Shown: positions 1-6,784 of the stretch, piece by piece
Numbering within the stretch: position 1 is the stretch's first letter
How the letters are laid out: each line of letters begins with the position of its first letter
Assembly (NCBI RefSeq): GCF_000003605.2
Contig: NW_003108085.1
Location: 108,802 to 119,686, forward strand
Reading direction: 5' to 3'
Length of the DNA: 10,885 nt
DNA from: Saccoglossus kowalevskii
Lineage: Eukaryota > Hemichordata > Enteropneusta > Harrimaniidae
Program-made: the position numbers and the translations under genes
The notes under the pieces: generated by a model
Seen by the model: the letters and a program-made list of their open reading frames with translations, nothing else
Told to the model about the DNA's origin: nothing
Databases searched by the model: none

Positions 1-349
1 TATTTTTTAAAACGCGTTGCTTGAATAAAACTGACCAGACACATTCAATTTACCAGACTATTGAACAACTAGGAAAAGTGAAAAAAATACTTCTTATCGC
101 CAGCATAAATGCGTAATTATTTTTTTTACAGAAAAAGTAATTTTTCACTTTTGGTTGAGTAACGCGTCGTAAAATGCAGATACGGGCATGCAAAATACAC
201 TTGTGAAAAGCTTGAAGTCTGGCGATTCTAAAAATATATACTTTCCTGGGTCTATTTGTAGTCATTTAGTCACAATTAGAAGATGAAAACAAGTATGCAA
301 ATATTAGTCCCGCTACCTTAATTTACCAATTAAATTATCTTATTTTCAG
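1..349 (+). other. 3' part of an upstream intron, with acceptor for exon a
   Basis: No exon is recognisable here. The intron ends in a pyrimidine-rich tract and TTTTCAG, with AG at 348-349. A weak nested inverted repeat is visible: ACGCGTT near 12-18 against AACGCGT at 161-167, and AAAAGTGAAAAA near 74-85 against TTTTTCACTTTT at 141-152. It may be a decayed foldback element, but the arms are short and interrupted. The 71-codon frame on the minus strand at 50-265 has no recognisable similarity and I treat it as chance. Confidence 0.6.
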
Positions 350-488
350 GCTATTAATTACTATGATGCAGCTTTGAAAACTGGACATCAGAATTTTTTA
401 CAATATGATTTAGCAGAGTTACTGTTAAAACTCAGACAATTTGACAAAGCAGAGAAAGTGTTAAAGAAGGCACTGGACAATCAGGATT
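350..488 (+). CDS. TTC21B: TTC21B exon a (internal), TPR helices
   Basis: Begins after TTTTCAG at 343-349 in phase 0 and ends before a perfect GTAAGT donor at 489, leaving one base (t) of a split serine codon completed by exon b. The 46 complete codons start [12 protein letters not shown] and run through [10 protein letters not shown] and [12 protein letters not shown] to NQD. This is a typical TPR pair of amphipathic helices and closely matches what I recall of vertebrate TTC21B ([30 protein letters not shown]). The 3' boundary is ambiguous: the last 13 bases and the donor lie in a 60-bp tandem repeat, giving two further GTAAGT donors at 549 and 609 that keep the frame open. Exon ends at 548 or 608 would add 20 or 40 residues. 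I chose 488 because it gives family-typical spacing to exon b. Confidence 0.93.
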
Positions 489-620
489 GTAAGTACAATT
501 ATAATATTTTATCTATCTGTATATCACCCTCTAGTGACAATCAGGATTGTAAGTACAATTATATTATTTTATCTATCTGTATATCACCCTCTAGTGACAA
601 TAAGGATTGTAAGTACAATA
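476..620 (+). repeat. 60-bp tandem repeat that triplicates the exon a 5' splice site
   Basis: Period is exactly 60 bp. Copies begin with GACAATCAGGATTGTAAGT at 476 and 536, and a third begins at 596 with TAAGGATT in place of TCAGGATT. The first two copies differ by only about one base in 60, so the duplication is recent or homogenised. Each copy contains the end of exon a plus GTAAGT, at 489, 549 and 609. Because 60 is divisible by three and the spacer has no stop in the exon frame, all three donors preserve phase 1. The third copy is interrupted at about 620 by a MITE-like insertion, and its remainder resumes at about 822 (TTTTATCTATC at 827, then CACCCTCTAGTGA). Confidence 0.95.
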
Positions 621-821
621 CTGTAAATACTTTATTTTAGCTGGAATTAATTTTCGCTGAAAAAAATATTTGGGTGTTTTGTATGGAATTTATTTTCACT
701 GATTTTTGATGAGTTGAATGTAAAATAGAGGAAAAAAGGTATATTTGCTGGTTTTTATTTTCACTGAATCAATCCCCCTTCAGCAAAAATTAATTCTAAG
801 CTAAAATAAAGTATTTTACAA
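621..821. mobile_element. MITE-like element, family 1, copy 1 (TA-flanked, about 200 bp)
   Basis: Terminal inverted repeats are clear. The left end reads CTGTAAATACTTTATTTTAGC, and the reverse complement of the right end reads TTGTAAAATACTTTATTTTAGC. Both continue into an AATTAATTTT-like segment. TA dinucleotides flank the element at 619-620 and 822-823, as expected for Tc1/mariner-type insertion, though superfamily is inference. There is no coding capacity. It splits the third copy of the 60-bp donor repeat, so it inserted after that repeat had expanded. Related copies lie at about 4974-5373 and 9960-10146. Confidence 0.8.
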
Positions 822-823
822 TA

Positions 824-2039
824 TTGTTTTATCTATCAGTATATCACCCTCTAGTGAGAATAAGGATTGTATGTAGCGGCCTCTGACAACTGGGGCTGAA
901 AAAAACTTAGGAATCTGCACGCTACTAGTTACCGTCTGGCTACCAGTACTTTTAGCAAGTCCTGGCAATGATAAGTTTGACTTCAGCTAATTAAAAATTG
1001 TTTTATAAACAGAATGCTAATTAGCTAATTATTATTTTGGTCTCTAAGCAATGCAGAATTTGCAAAATTATTGCTGAAATTGTGGTCACATAAGACAAAT
1101 GGTCTTTATACTCAGGTTCCTTATATACGATATGCCTTGGTCTGCGTAAAAGTGGTGACTAGGCAGGTGATTTTTTATATAGAATATGAAGTGGATAATA
1201 TTTGGTAATAGTCGTCCAAGTAACTATTAGAATTAGCTAAACATTTCGAGCAATGGCTCTTTATTGATAGCTATTTCAGGGATTGACCGACACTCAAAAT
1301 TAGTGACCACCACGGAAACGCTTCCGACCAGATTAATTGTTCTATTGTTACTATCATTATGTACAGACCGGCACATATCCTGTCAGTCATGGATTATATT
1401 AGTATTTACTTCTATGTTATCGATAAAGAGTCATTGCTCAAAACTTCTTGTTATTTTTAATAGTTACTTAGAACAACGAATATTATGTACCACATATGTC
1501 GTATTCATCGATCCGAGCAGCGTTTATTTATTAGTCTTCAAAGAGCAAGGTTTGACTGTAATGCATGATTTCAGTTAAAAAAAACTAACCAAATCGAAGA
1601 GATTATAAAAACCTACAGGATTTTTCCAACACAATTGCTTGATACTTATTGATGAAAAGTAAAATGGATCATGAAAAAAAAACATGAAAAGAAACTGAGA
1701 AAGCATGGATTATATATACATAATATACTACAGGTGTCAGTCATCTACAATATCGTTAAATTTCTATTAGAAGCTGTATCCCTAAAATAAGTCACATCCA
1801 TTCCTTCTGAACAATTGAGAACCAAAAATTCATCATTTCTCATATGTGCAGCTGCTTTTAATAGAAACCTTATCCTTTCTGTTGCATTGTTCCATTTTAA
1901 TAAAAGTCATGTTTCTAATTCAGATTTTACAGTATGATCTGAGTGTTACATAACATTTAGATACCTTCAAGATAGTTTGACTTGCTTTCAAAATTATCAC
2001 ATATCTGTGCTTGGTAGTCTGTCTAAATATGTTTTACAT
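824..2039. other. Intron 1 sequence without recognised genes
   Basis: The first ~45 bases are the displaced remainder of the third 60-bp repeat copy, ending in a degenerate GTATGT at 869 in place of GTAAGT. After that I see ordinary AT-rich intron sequence with homopolymer runs. The longest open frame (1264-1578, + strand) starts at TTG and not ATG, and its hydrophobic translation resembles no family I know, so it is not called as a gene. Confidence 0.6.
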
Positions 2040-2765
2040 TAGTAAATACTACAAAGAGTAAGTTAAAATTATTGATGACAATAATACTCACTTTAAAAAT
2101 AATAAGTTTTTATAAAAAGTCAATGCCAGCTGCCAGCCAGCTTGGAAGTTACCTTTTCACCACCAGACTTTCTTGCCCAAATTTTTCTGCACTTGCTTCT
2201 TAAATTCTTCAATATTTCTGGGAATGGATCTTTATTTTGGAGTAAAAAATAACGAAATTTGAGTCAATTTTCAGTTTTTACTCAAAAAATTTGACAAACT
2301 ATAAACTGGATTATTTTGTAAATGTGTGATGAAAGGGTTAAGTTATGTCTGGATTTTACTATTTGCTGAGTAAGTTAAAATCATTGATGACAATCGTACT
2401 AACTTTAGAAATGATAAGTTTTTATAAAAAGTCAATGCCAGCTACTAGCCAGCTCGGAAGTTAAGCTTTTCACCACCAGACTTTCTCGCCCAAATTTTTC
2501 TGCACTTGCTTCTTAAATTCTTCAATATTTCTGGAAATGGATTTTTATTTTGGAGCAAAAAATAACGAAATTTGAGTTATTTTCAGTTTTTACTCAAAAA
2601 ATTTGACAAACTATAAACTGGATTATTTTGTAAATGTGTGACGAAAGGGTTAAGTTATGTCTGGATTTTACTGTTTGCTGAGTAAGTTAAAATCATTGAT
2701 GACAATCGTACTAACTTTAGAAATGATAAGTTTTTATAAAAAGTCAGCTACTAGCCAGCTTGGAA
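2040..2765 (+). repeat. Tandem array, long 312-bp units
   Basis: The anchor motif GAGTAAGTTAAAAT recurs with its GTAAGT at 2058, 2370 and 2682, giving a period of 312 bp. Each full unit carries TTTTTATAAAAAGTCA, then CCAGCT-rich sequence, then a segment specific to long units that includes TTTTCACCACCAGACTTTC and CTGCACTTGCTTCTTAAATT and ends near GGGTTAAGTTATGTCTGG. Two complete long units are present, and the third switches into the shorter unit type just after its GCCAGCTTGGAAGTTAAG segment. Units differ by scattered substitutions and small indels. Confidence 0.9.
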
Positions 2766-3724
2766 GTTAAGTTACGACTGACTGTACTGTATGTCTTATA
2801 TTAGTAACATTGGTAAATACCACAAAGAGTAAGTTAAAATTATTGATAACAATAATACTTGCAGGTAGCCAGCTTGGAAGTTAAGTTACGACTGACTGTA
2901 CTGTATATCTTATATTAGTAACATTGGTAAATACCTCAAAGAATAAGTTAAAATTATTGATGACAATAATACTTGCAGGTAGCCAGCTTGGAAGTTAAGT
3001 TACGACTGACTGTACTGCATGTCTTATATTAGTAACATTGGTAAATACCACAAAGAGTAAAAGTTAAAATTATTGATAACAATAATACTTGCAGGTAGCC
3101 AGCTTGGAAGTTAAGTTACGACTGACTGTACTGTCTTATATTAGTAACATTGGTAAATACCACAAAGAGTAAGTTAAAATTATTGATAACAATCAGAGTC
3201 ACTTTAAAAAAGATAAGGTTTTATAAAAAGTCAATGTCAGCTACTAGCCAGCTTGGAAGTTAAGTTATGACTGACTGTACTGCATGTCTTATATTAGTAA
3301 CATTGGTAAATACCACAAAGAGTAAGTTAAAATTATTGATGACAATCAGAGTCACTTTAAAAATGATCAGTTTTTATAAAAAGCAATGCCAGCTACGAGC
3401 CAGCTTGGAAGTTAATTTACGACTGACTGTATTGTATTGTATGTCTTATATTAGTAACATTGGTAAATACCACAAAGAGTAAGTTAAAATTATTGATGAC
3501 AATCAGAGTCACTTTAAAAATGATCAGTTTTTATAAAAAGCAATGTCAGCTACTAGCCAGCTTGGAAGTTAAGTTACGACTGACTGTACTGTATGTCTTA
3601 TATTAGTAACATTGGTAAATACCACAAAGAGTAAGTTAAAATTATTGATAACAATAATACTTGCAGGTAGCCAGCTTGGAAGTTAAGTTACGACTGACTG
3701 TACTGTATATCTTATATTAGTAAC
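2766..3724 (+). repeat. Tandem array, short units of ~113 and ~152 bp, abutting exon b
   Basis: Every unit contains GTTACGACTGACTGTA (sometimes ATGACTG), CTTATATTAGTAACATTGG, TAAATACC(A/T)CAAAGA and AAGTTAAAATTATTGAT. Anchor positions are 2829, 2943 (mutated to ATAAGT), 3057 (altered to GTAAAAGT), 3169, 3322, 3479 and 3631, giving steps of 114, 114, 112, 153, 157 and 152. The longer class carries an extra ~40 bp with CAGAGTCACTTTAAAAA and TTTTTATAAAAAG. The shorter class instead has AATAATACTTGCAGGTAGCC. The last partial copy stops at TTAGTAAC (3724), 24 bases before the exon b acceptor. A 71-codon open frame at 3267-3482 is repeat-derived. Confidence 0.92.
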
Positions 3725-3748
3725 AAATATAAATATTTTCTCTTACAG

Positions 3749-3875
3749 CTAAAGATTTACAAGCCTTGATGGAAGAAACACGATGTCTTGTATTGTTATC
3801 AAAAGTATACCATAAAGCTAGTAAAATGAATGAATCTATGCTCTCACTGGGCAATGCAAGAGATGTACAAGCAAG
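3749..3875 (+). CDS. TTC21B: TTC21B exon b (internal)
   Basis: Follows a good polypyrimidine tract and TCTTACAG (AG at 3747-3748). Its first two bases complete the serine codon begun in exon a. It then reads KDLQALMEETRCLVLLSKVY, followed by a helix-rich stretch ending NARDVQA, with two bases (ag) of an arginine codon left before the GTAAGT donor at 3876. The family pattern recalled from vertebrates, LSALMED.RCQVLLAKVYSK followed by AREL.ARVLKR, aligns without gaps. The frame in the opposite direction (3717-3911) is its antisense shadow. The acceptor is the first good AG after the intron 1 array. The closest upstream decoy is the TTGCAGG motif at 3662-3667, about 82 bases before it. Confidence 0.94.
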
Positions 3876-3966
3876 GTAAGTAAAACATGTTACTACTGTA
3901 AAAGGATTCATTATTCACTGGGTTTTAATTTTGCTTATTTCGCTGACTGGAAAGTGTGTTTTTAAA

Positions 3967-4085
3967 ACAATTGTTTGATATTGCTTCCCAAGAGTACTTC
4001 TCCCAAAATCACATGTTATACAGTATTCTGTAAAATAATTTACCGGTATTCTTGATGGAATTGTTTTTCGCTGACTTTTTATAAA
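3967..4085 (+). repeat. Direct repeat copy 1 (pairs with 4913-5035)
   Basis: ACAATTGTTTGATATTGCTT, then CCCA, GTACTTCTCCCAAAA, CACATGTTATAC, GTATTCTGTAAAATAATTTA and GGAATTGTTTTTCGCTGA occur in the same order here and at 4913-5035, about 946 bp apart. The last part is the left terminus of MITE family 1, so each copy is MITE end plus shared flank. The pair brackets the minisatellite-rich block between them, indicating a segmental duplication or one composite unit. Confidence 0.85.
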
Positions 4086-4119
4086 AACTTATTATTTTGA
4101 ACAAAATGCTAAAGTATTT

Positions 4120-4202
4120 GAGTTACGAACATTGAGTTACGAACATTGAGTTACGAAAACATTGAGTTACAAAAACATCAAGTTACAAAAACATCAAGTT
4201 AC
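4120..4202 (+). repeat. GAGTTAC minisatellite, first block (14- then 16-bp units)
   Basis: GAGTTAC or AAGTTAC occurs at 4120, 4134, 4148, 4164, 4180 and 4196, so the period changes from 14 bp (GAGTTACGAACATT) to 16 bp (GAGTTACAAAAACATC). The block is followed by CGCCCACTTTTGCAAAA at 4221. The same arrangement recurs at 4433-4514. Confidence 0.9.
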
Positions 4203-4432
4203 AAAAATTATCAGAAATCACGCCCACTTTTGCAAAACGACGCTGATTGGAGGTCAATTCTCTTTTGTAGATTACGTAACTCTGTTCATGAAGATCGTAT
4301 TCACTTTGTCTTAGACTTGATCTTCAAAATATTTTTCCAAAATACACAATATTATCCTGAGCAATCTCCTATTCCACCTTCTCACTGGATTAAAATTATT
4401 TACAAACATGTCCCAGAAATACTGAATTGTTC
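4203..4432 (+). other. Spacer between the two GAGTTAC blocks
   Basis: About 230 bp of unique-looking sequence lies between the minisatellite blocks. It is part of a 133-codon stop-free stretch (4146-4547) that begins at TTG and has no ATG until near its C-terminal end, so independent translation is unlikely. No domain is recognised. It may be the interior of a repeated non-autonomous element whose ends are the GAGTTAC blocks. Confidence 0.45.
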
Positions 4433-4570
4433 GAGTTATGGCCATCGAATTACGAAAACATCGAGTTACAAAAATGACCATGCCCCTATTTCAGAAACGC
4501 CCACTTTTGCAAAAACCATGCCAAATTTTAACTCAATGCTCAATTAACAGTTAACGGAACTTTGAGTTAC
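4433..4570 (+). repeat. GAGTTAC minisatellite, second block plus CGCCCACTTTTGC module
   Basis: GAGTTAT at 4433, GAATTAC at 4447 and GAGTTAC at 4463 repeat the same 14-then-16 spacing as the first block. CGCCCACTTTTGCAAAA follows at 4498, and one isolated GAGTTAC lies at 4564. The module order (GAGTTAC units, ACAAAAAT, TCAGAAA, CGCCCACTTTTGCAAAA) matches the first block, so the whole module is duplicated and not just the short units. Confidence 0.8.
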
Positions 4571-4912
4571 GGGCAACATGCATTTTTGTTTACGTTTAAA
4601 TTTAAATTTAATAACTCAAATGTTAGTTAACGGTTTACTTTGAAGTAATCCTGAACAATCAAATTTATATATGCTGCACACGCAAGGAGTAATCTTATTA
4701 CCCTGTTCAGTAGAGTCTCAACAACCATCCCAAAGTACCGTTTTCTGATAGTTTTTGGCCTTTGTTTTCACTGTGATGGTTGCCAAGAAGTGAAAATGCT
4801 CGAATGTCCTCCCGAGAATACAAATGGAATCAATCTCCCATAATTCATTGCATATATGCTCAGTAGTGAACAGTTTTAATTCAGTTCCATTTCCTTAACT
4901 TGTGTGCTTAAG
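4571..4912. other. Intron 2 sequence, nothing recognised
   Basis: AT-rich intron sequence with a small self-similar patch (TTTAAATTTAAATTTAAT near 4596). I see no exon, RNA gene or mobile-element terminus in it. Confidence 0.5.
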
Positions 4913-5373
4913 ACAATTGTTTGATATTGCTTCCCATTAGTACTTCTCCCAAAACCACATGTTATACTGTATTCTGTAAAATAATTTAATACCAGTATTC
5001 TAGCTGGAATTGTTTTTCGCTGAAAAGACTTTTTGGGTGTTTAATACTGTAAAATAATTTATTTTAGCTGGAATTGTTTTTCGCTGAAAAGACTTTTTAG
5101 GTGTTTAATACTGTAAAATAATTTATTTTAGCTGGAATTGTTTTTCGCTGAAAAGACTTTTTAGGTGTTTAATACTGTAAAATATTTATTTTAGCTGGAA
5201 TTGTTTTTCGCTGAAAAGACTTTTTGGGTGTTTTGTATGGATTTTATTTTTAACGAGTTGAATGTAAAATATAGGAAAAGTGTATATTCTCTGGATTTTA
5301 TTTTCACTGAATCATTCTTTAAGCGAAAATAGGGAAAATTAATTTCAAGCGAAAATCAAGTATTGTTCAGTAA
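4913..5373 (+). mobile_element. MITE family 1, copy 2, with left end amplified four times
   Basis: After the shared flank (direct repeat copy 2, 4913-5035), CTGTAAAATA(A)TTTA plus TAGCTGGAATTGTTTTTCGC and GAAAAGACTTTTT recurs. The CTGTAAAAT motif lies at 4974, 5048, 5111 and 5175, giving steps of about 74, 63 and 64 bp. After the fourth copy, the body (GGGTGTTTTGTATGG, GAGTTGAATGTAAAATA, TTTTATTTTCACTGAATCA) matches the copy at 621-821. The right end (AATTAATTTC, AAGCGAAAAT, CAAGTATT) is inverted relative to the left end. The element is non-coding and right-end decay blurs the boundary near 5373. Confidence 0.8.
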
Positions 5374-5757
5374 CTATGAAGGACCTCTTTATCATATGTC
5401 ATGGTTACTAAAAAAAAATACCAAGCCTATACACACCTGTCGGAACATTTTAAAACTTTCCATGAGCAAATGTTGCCATGGAATGTACTTAAGTAAACAA
5501 CTTGTTCTTCACTTTTTGCATTTTGGGTGAAAATCTTCATATTCTGGGTTGATATCATTAGGATGTAAAATATAAAAGTTAAGGGTCGGTGGACAATCTT
5601 CAAAAAACAGAAATCTAAAATGTTCTTGTAAATGGAAAGATTTGCTTTTGTCTTTGCATTGGTTTATTTTGTGAACAGATGACTTTACGTTAAGACTGTA
5701 CCCATCAGTTACAATGTTATGTTGAGTAATTATGGTAATGTTATTTCTTTTTGGCAG
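5374..5757. other. 3' part of intron 2
   Basis: No repeat or gene is recognised. It ends with a T-rich tract and TTTTTGGCAG (AG at 5756-5757), the acceptor for exon c. Confidence 0.6.
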
Positions 5758-5823
5758 AGTATTAAAAAGAGTTCAGATGGAACAACCTGATGCAGTCCCT
5801 GCACAGAAAGCACTGGCTTCAAA
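5758..5823 (+). CDS. TTC21B: TTC21B exon c (66-bp microexon-like internal exon)
   Basis: The first base completes the arginine codon split with exon b. The exon then encodes VLKRVQMEQPDAVPAQKALA followed by S and leaves two bases (aa) before the GTGAGT donor at 5824. VLKRVQMEQPDAVPAQK is, from memory, essentially identical in vertebrate TTC21B, making this the strongest single piece of evidence for the gene assignment. The exon is only 22 codons' worth of sequence and linked by phase 2 introns on both sides, so skipping it would keep the reading frame. Confidence 0.96.
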
Positions 5824-5846
5824 GTGAGTTAAAACTCTTTTCTCAA

Positions 5847-6546
5847 TATGGCATCTGGATGGCACAGCATTCCACTGGACAAAGAGTATGAGAAAGCTAT
5901 TAAATTCATTCTCATGAATATTCATGAGTTTGTCAATATTCATGTGTATATGCTGTCAGATGGCGCAGCAGTCCACTGAACTAAGAGTATGAAAAATCTA
6001 TAAAATACACTCTCATGAATATTCATGAGATTGTGAGTATTCATGAGATTGTGAATATTCATGAGAATGTGAATATTAATTAGCTCCCAGCATTCATGTG
6101 TCTGGGAGAGCCCTATATAAGCTGTAACATTTCGTTTTAATTACAGTATATGCTGTCAGATGGCACAGCATTCCACTGAACTAAGAGAGTATGAGAAAGC
6201 TATGAAATACACTCATGAATATTCATGAGTTTGTCAATGTTCATGAGATTGTGAATATTCATGAGAATCTGAATATTAATTAGCTCCCAGCATTCATGTG
6301 TCTGGGAGAGCCCTATATAAGCTGTAACATTTCGTTTTAATTACAGTATATGCTGTCAGATGGCGCAGCATTCCACTGAACTAAGAGAGTATGAGAAAGC
6401 TATGAAATACACTCATGAATATTCATGAGTTTGTCAATGTTCATGAGAATCTGAATATTCATGAGAATCTGAATATTAATTAGCTCCCAGCATTCATGTG
6501 TCTGGGAGAGCTCTATATAAGCTGTAACATTTCGTTTTAATTACAG
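5847..6546 (+). repeat. Tandem array of exon d 5' ends and acceptors (final period 200 bp)
   Basis: TGGC(A/G)CAGCA, taken from the start of exon d, recurs at 5860, 5961, 6161, 6361 and finally 6561 in the true exon. Spacings are about 101, 200, 200 and 200. The copies at 6147 and 6347 include the full acceptor TTTTAATTACAG and about 60 bases of exon sequence, with Q changed to L (CTAAGA) and a TGA stop in the exon frame at 6226-6228 and 6426-6428. The two oldest-looking copies (5847 and 5946) lack an AG acceptor. Between copies lie arrays of the palindrome CATGAATATTCATG and relatives, a stem CTCCCAG/CTGGGAG, then CTATATAAGCTGTAACATTT. Confidence 0.95.
6084..6108 (+). repeat. Perfect 7-bp stem hairpin, repeated every 200 bp
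   Basis: CTCCCAG (6084-6090) and CTGGGAG (6102-6108) form a perfect 7-bp stem with an 11-base loop CATTCATGTGT. The same hairpin occurs at 6284-6308 and 6484-6508, always about 38 bases before an acceptor AG. In RNA it would sit just upstream of the likely branch-point region (CTGTAAC). Any effect on splicing is inference. Confidence 0.75.
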
Positions 6547-6760
6547 TATATGCTGTCAGATGGCACAGCATTCTACTGAACAAAGAGAGTATGAGAAAGC
6601 TATTAAATTCTACAAAGAAGCCTTGATATACACAGACAATGATGGTAAATCTATGCTGGAGCTTGCCAGATTGTATCTACAGCAAGATGAACTAGATCAG
6701 TGTCAGCATCAGTTAATGCAGCTGTTACAGTCTGACAATGAAAATGATGCCGCTACTGTG
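6547..6760 (+). CDS. TTC21B: TTC21B exon d (internal), TPR pair
   Basis: The first base (t) completes an asparagine codon with exon c. The exon then reads ICCQMAQHSTEQREYEKAIK and continues through FYKEALIY, MLELARLYLQQDELDQC and LLQSDNENDAATV to a phase 0 boundary. The donor at 6761 is GTTAGT, weaker than the other four donors. Two TPR helix pairs are evident (YEKAIKFYKEALIY; LELARLYLQQDELDQCQHQL). The end was set at 6760 because TV joins MLADLM of exon e, matching the recalled vertebrate pattern EAATMMMADLMFRK. The start was set at 6547 because it restores the frame and has family-like residues, while the two identical-looking upstream acceptors (AG at 6145-6146 and 6345-6346) lead into a stop. 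Confidence 0.95.
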
Positions 6761-6784
6761 GTTAGTATTAAAAATACATACCTA

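Noticed and set aside
50-265. 71-codon open frame on the minus strand
   Set aside because: AT-rich intron sequence with no recognisable similarity, overlapping a weak inverted repeat and lying beside a firm + strand gene.
1264-1578. 104-codon open frame on the plus strand
   Set aside because: Starts at TTG and not ATG, has no splice-site context or family resemblance, and does not fit the TTC21B protein at this point.
3267-3482. 71-codon open frame
   Set aside because: Lies wholly inside the tandem array, and its translation repeats itself (LTVLYCMSYISNIG-like) because of the repeats.
2040-3724. CRISPR-like array
   Set aside because: Units are contiguous degenerate tandem copies without unique equal-length spacers, in an intron of a eukaryotic gene.
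4146-4547. 133-codon open frame as an independent gene
   Set aside because: Begins at TTG with the first ATG close to its C-terminal end, and a large part is minisatellite-encoded TKTSSYKN-type repeats. Kept only as a finding.
6114-6120. TATATAA as a TATA box (also in the other 200-bp units)
   Set aside because: It sits ~30 bases before a splice acceptor inside an intron repeat, with no initiator or first exon downstream. AT-rich intron sequence explains it.
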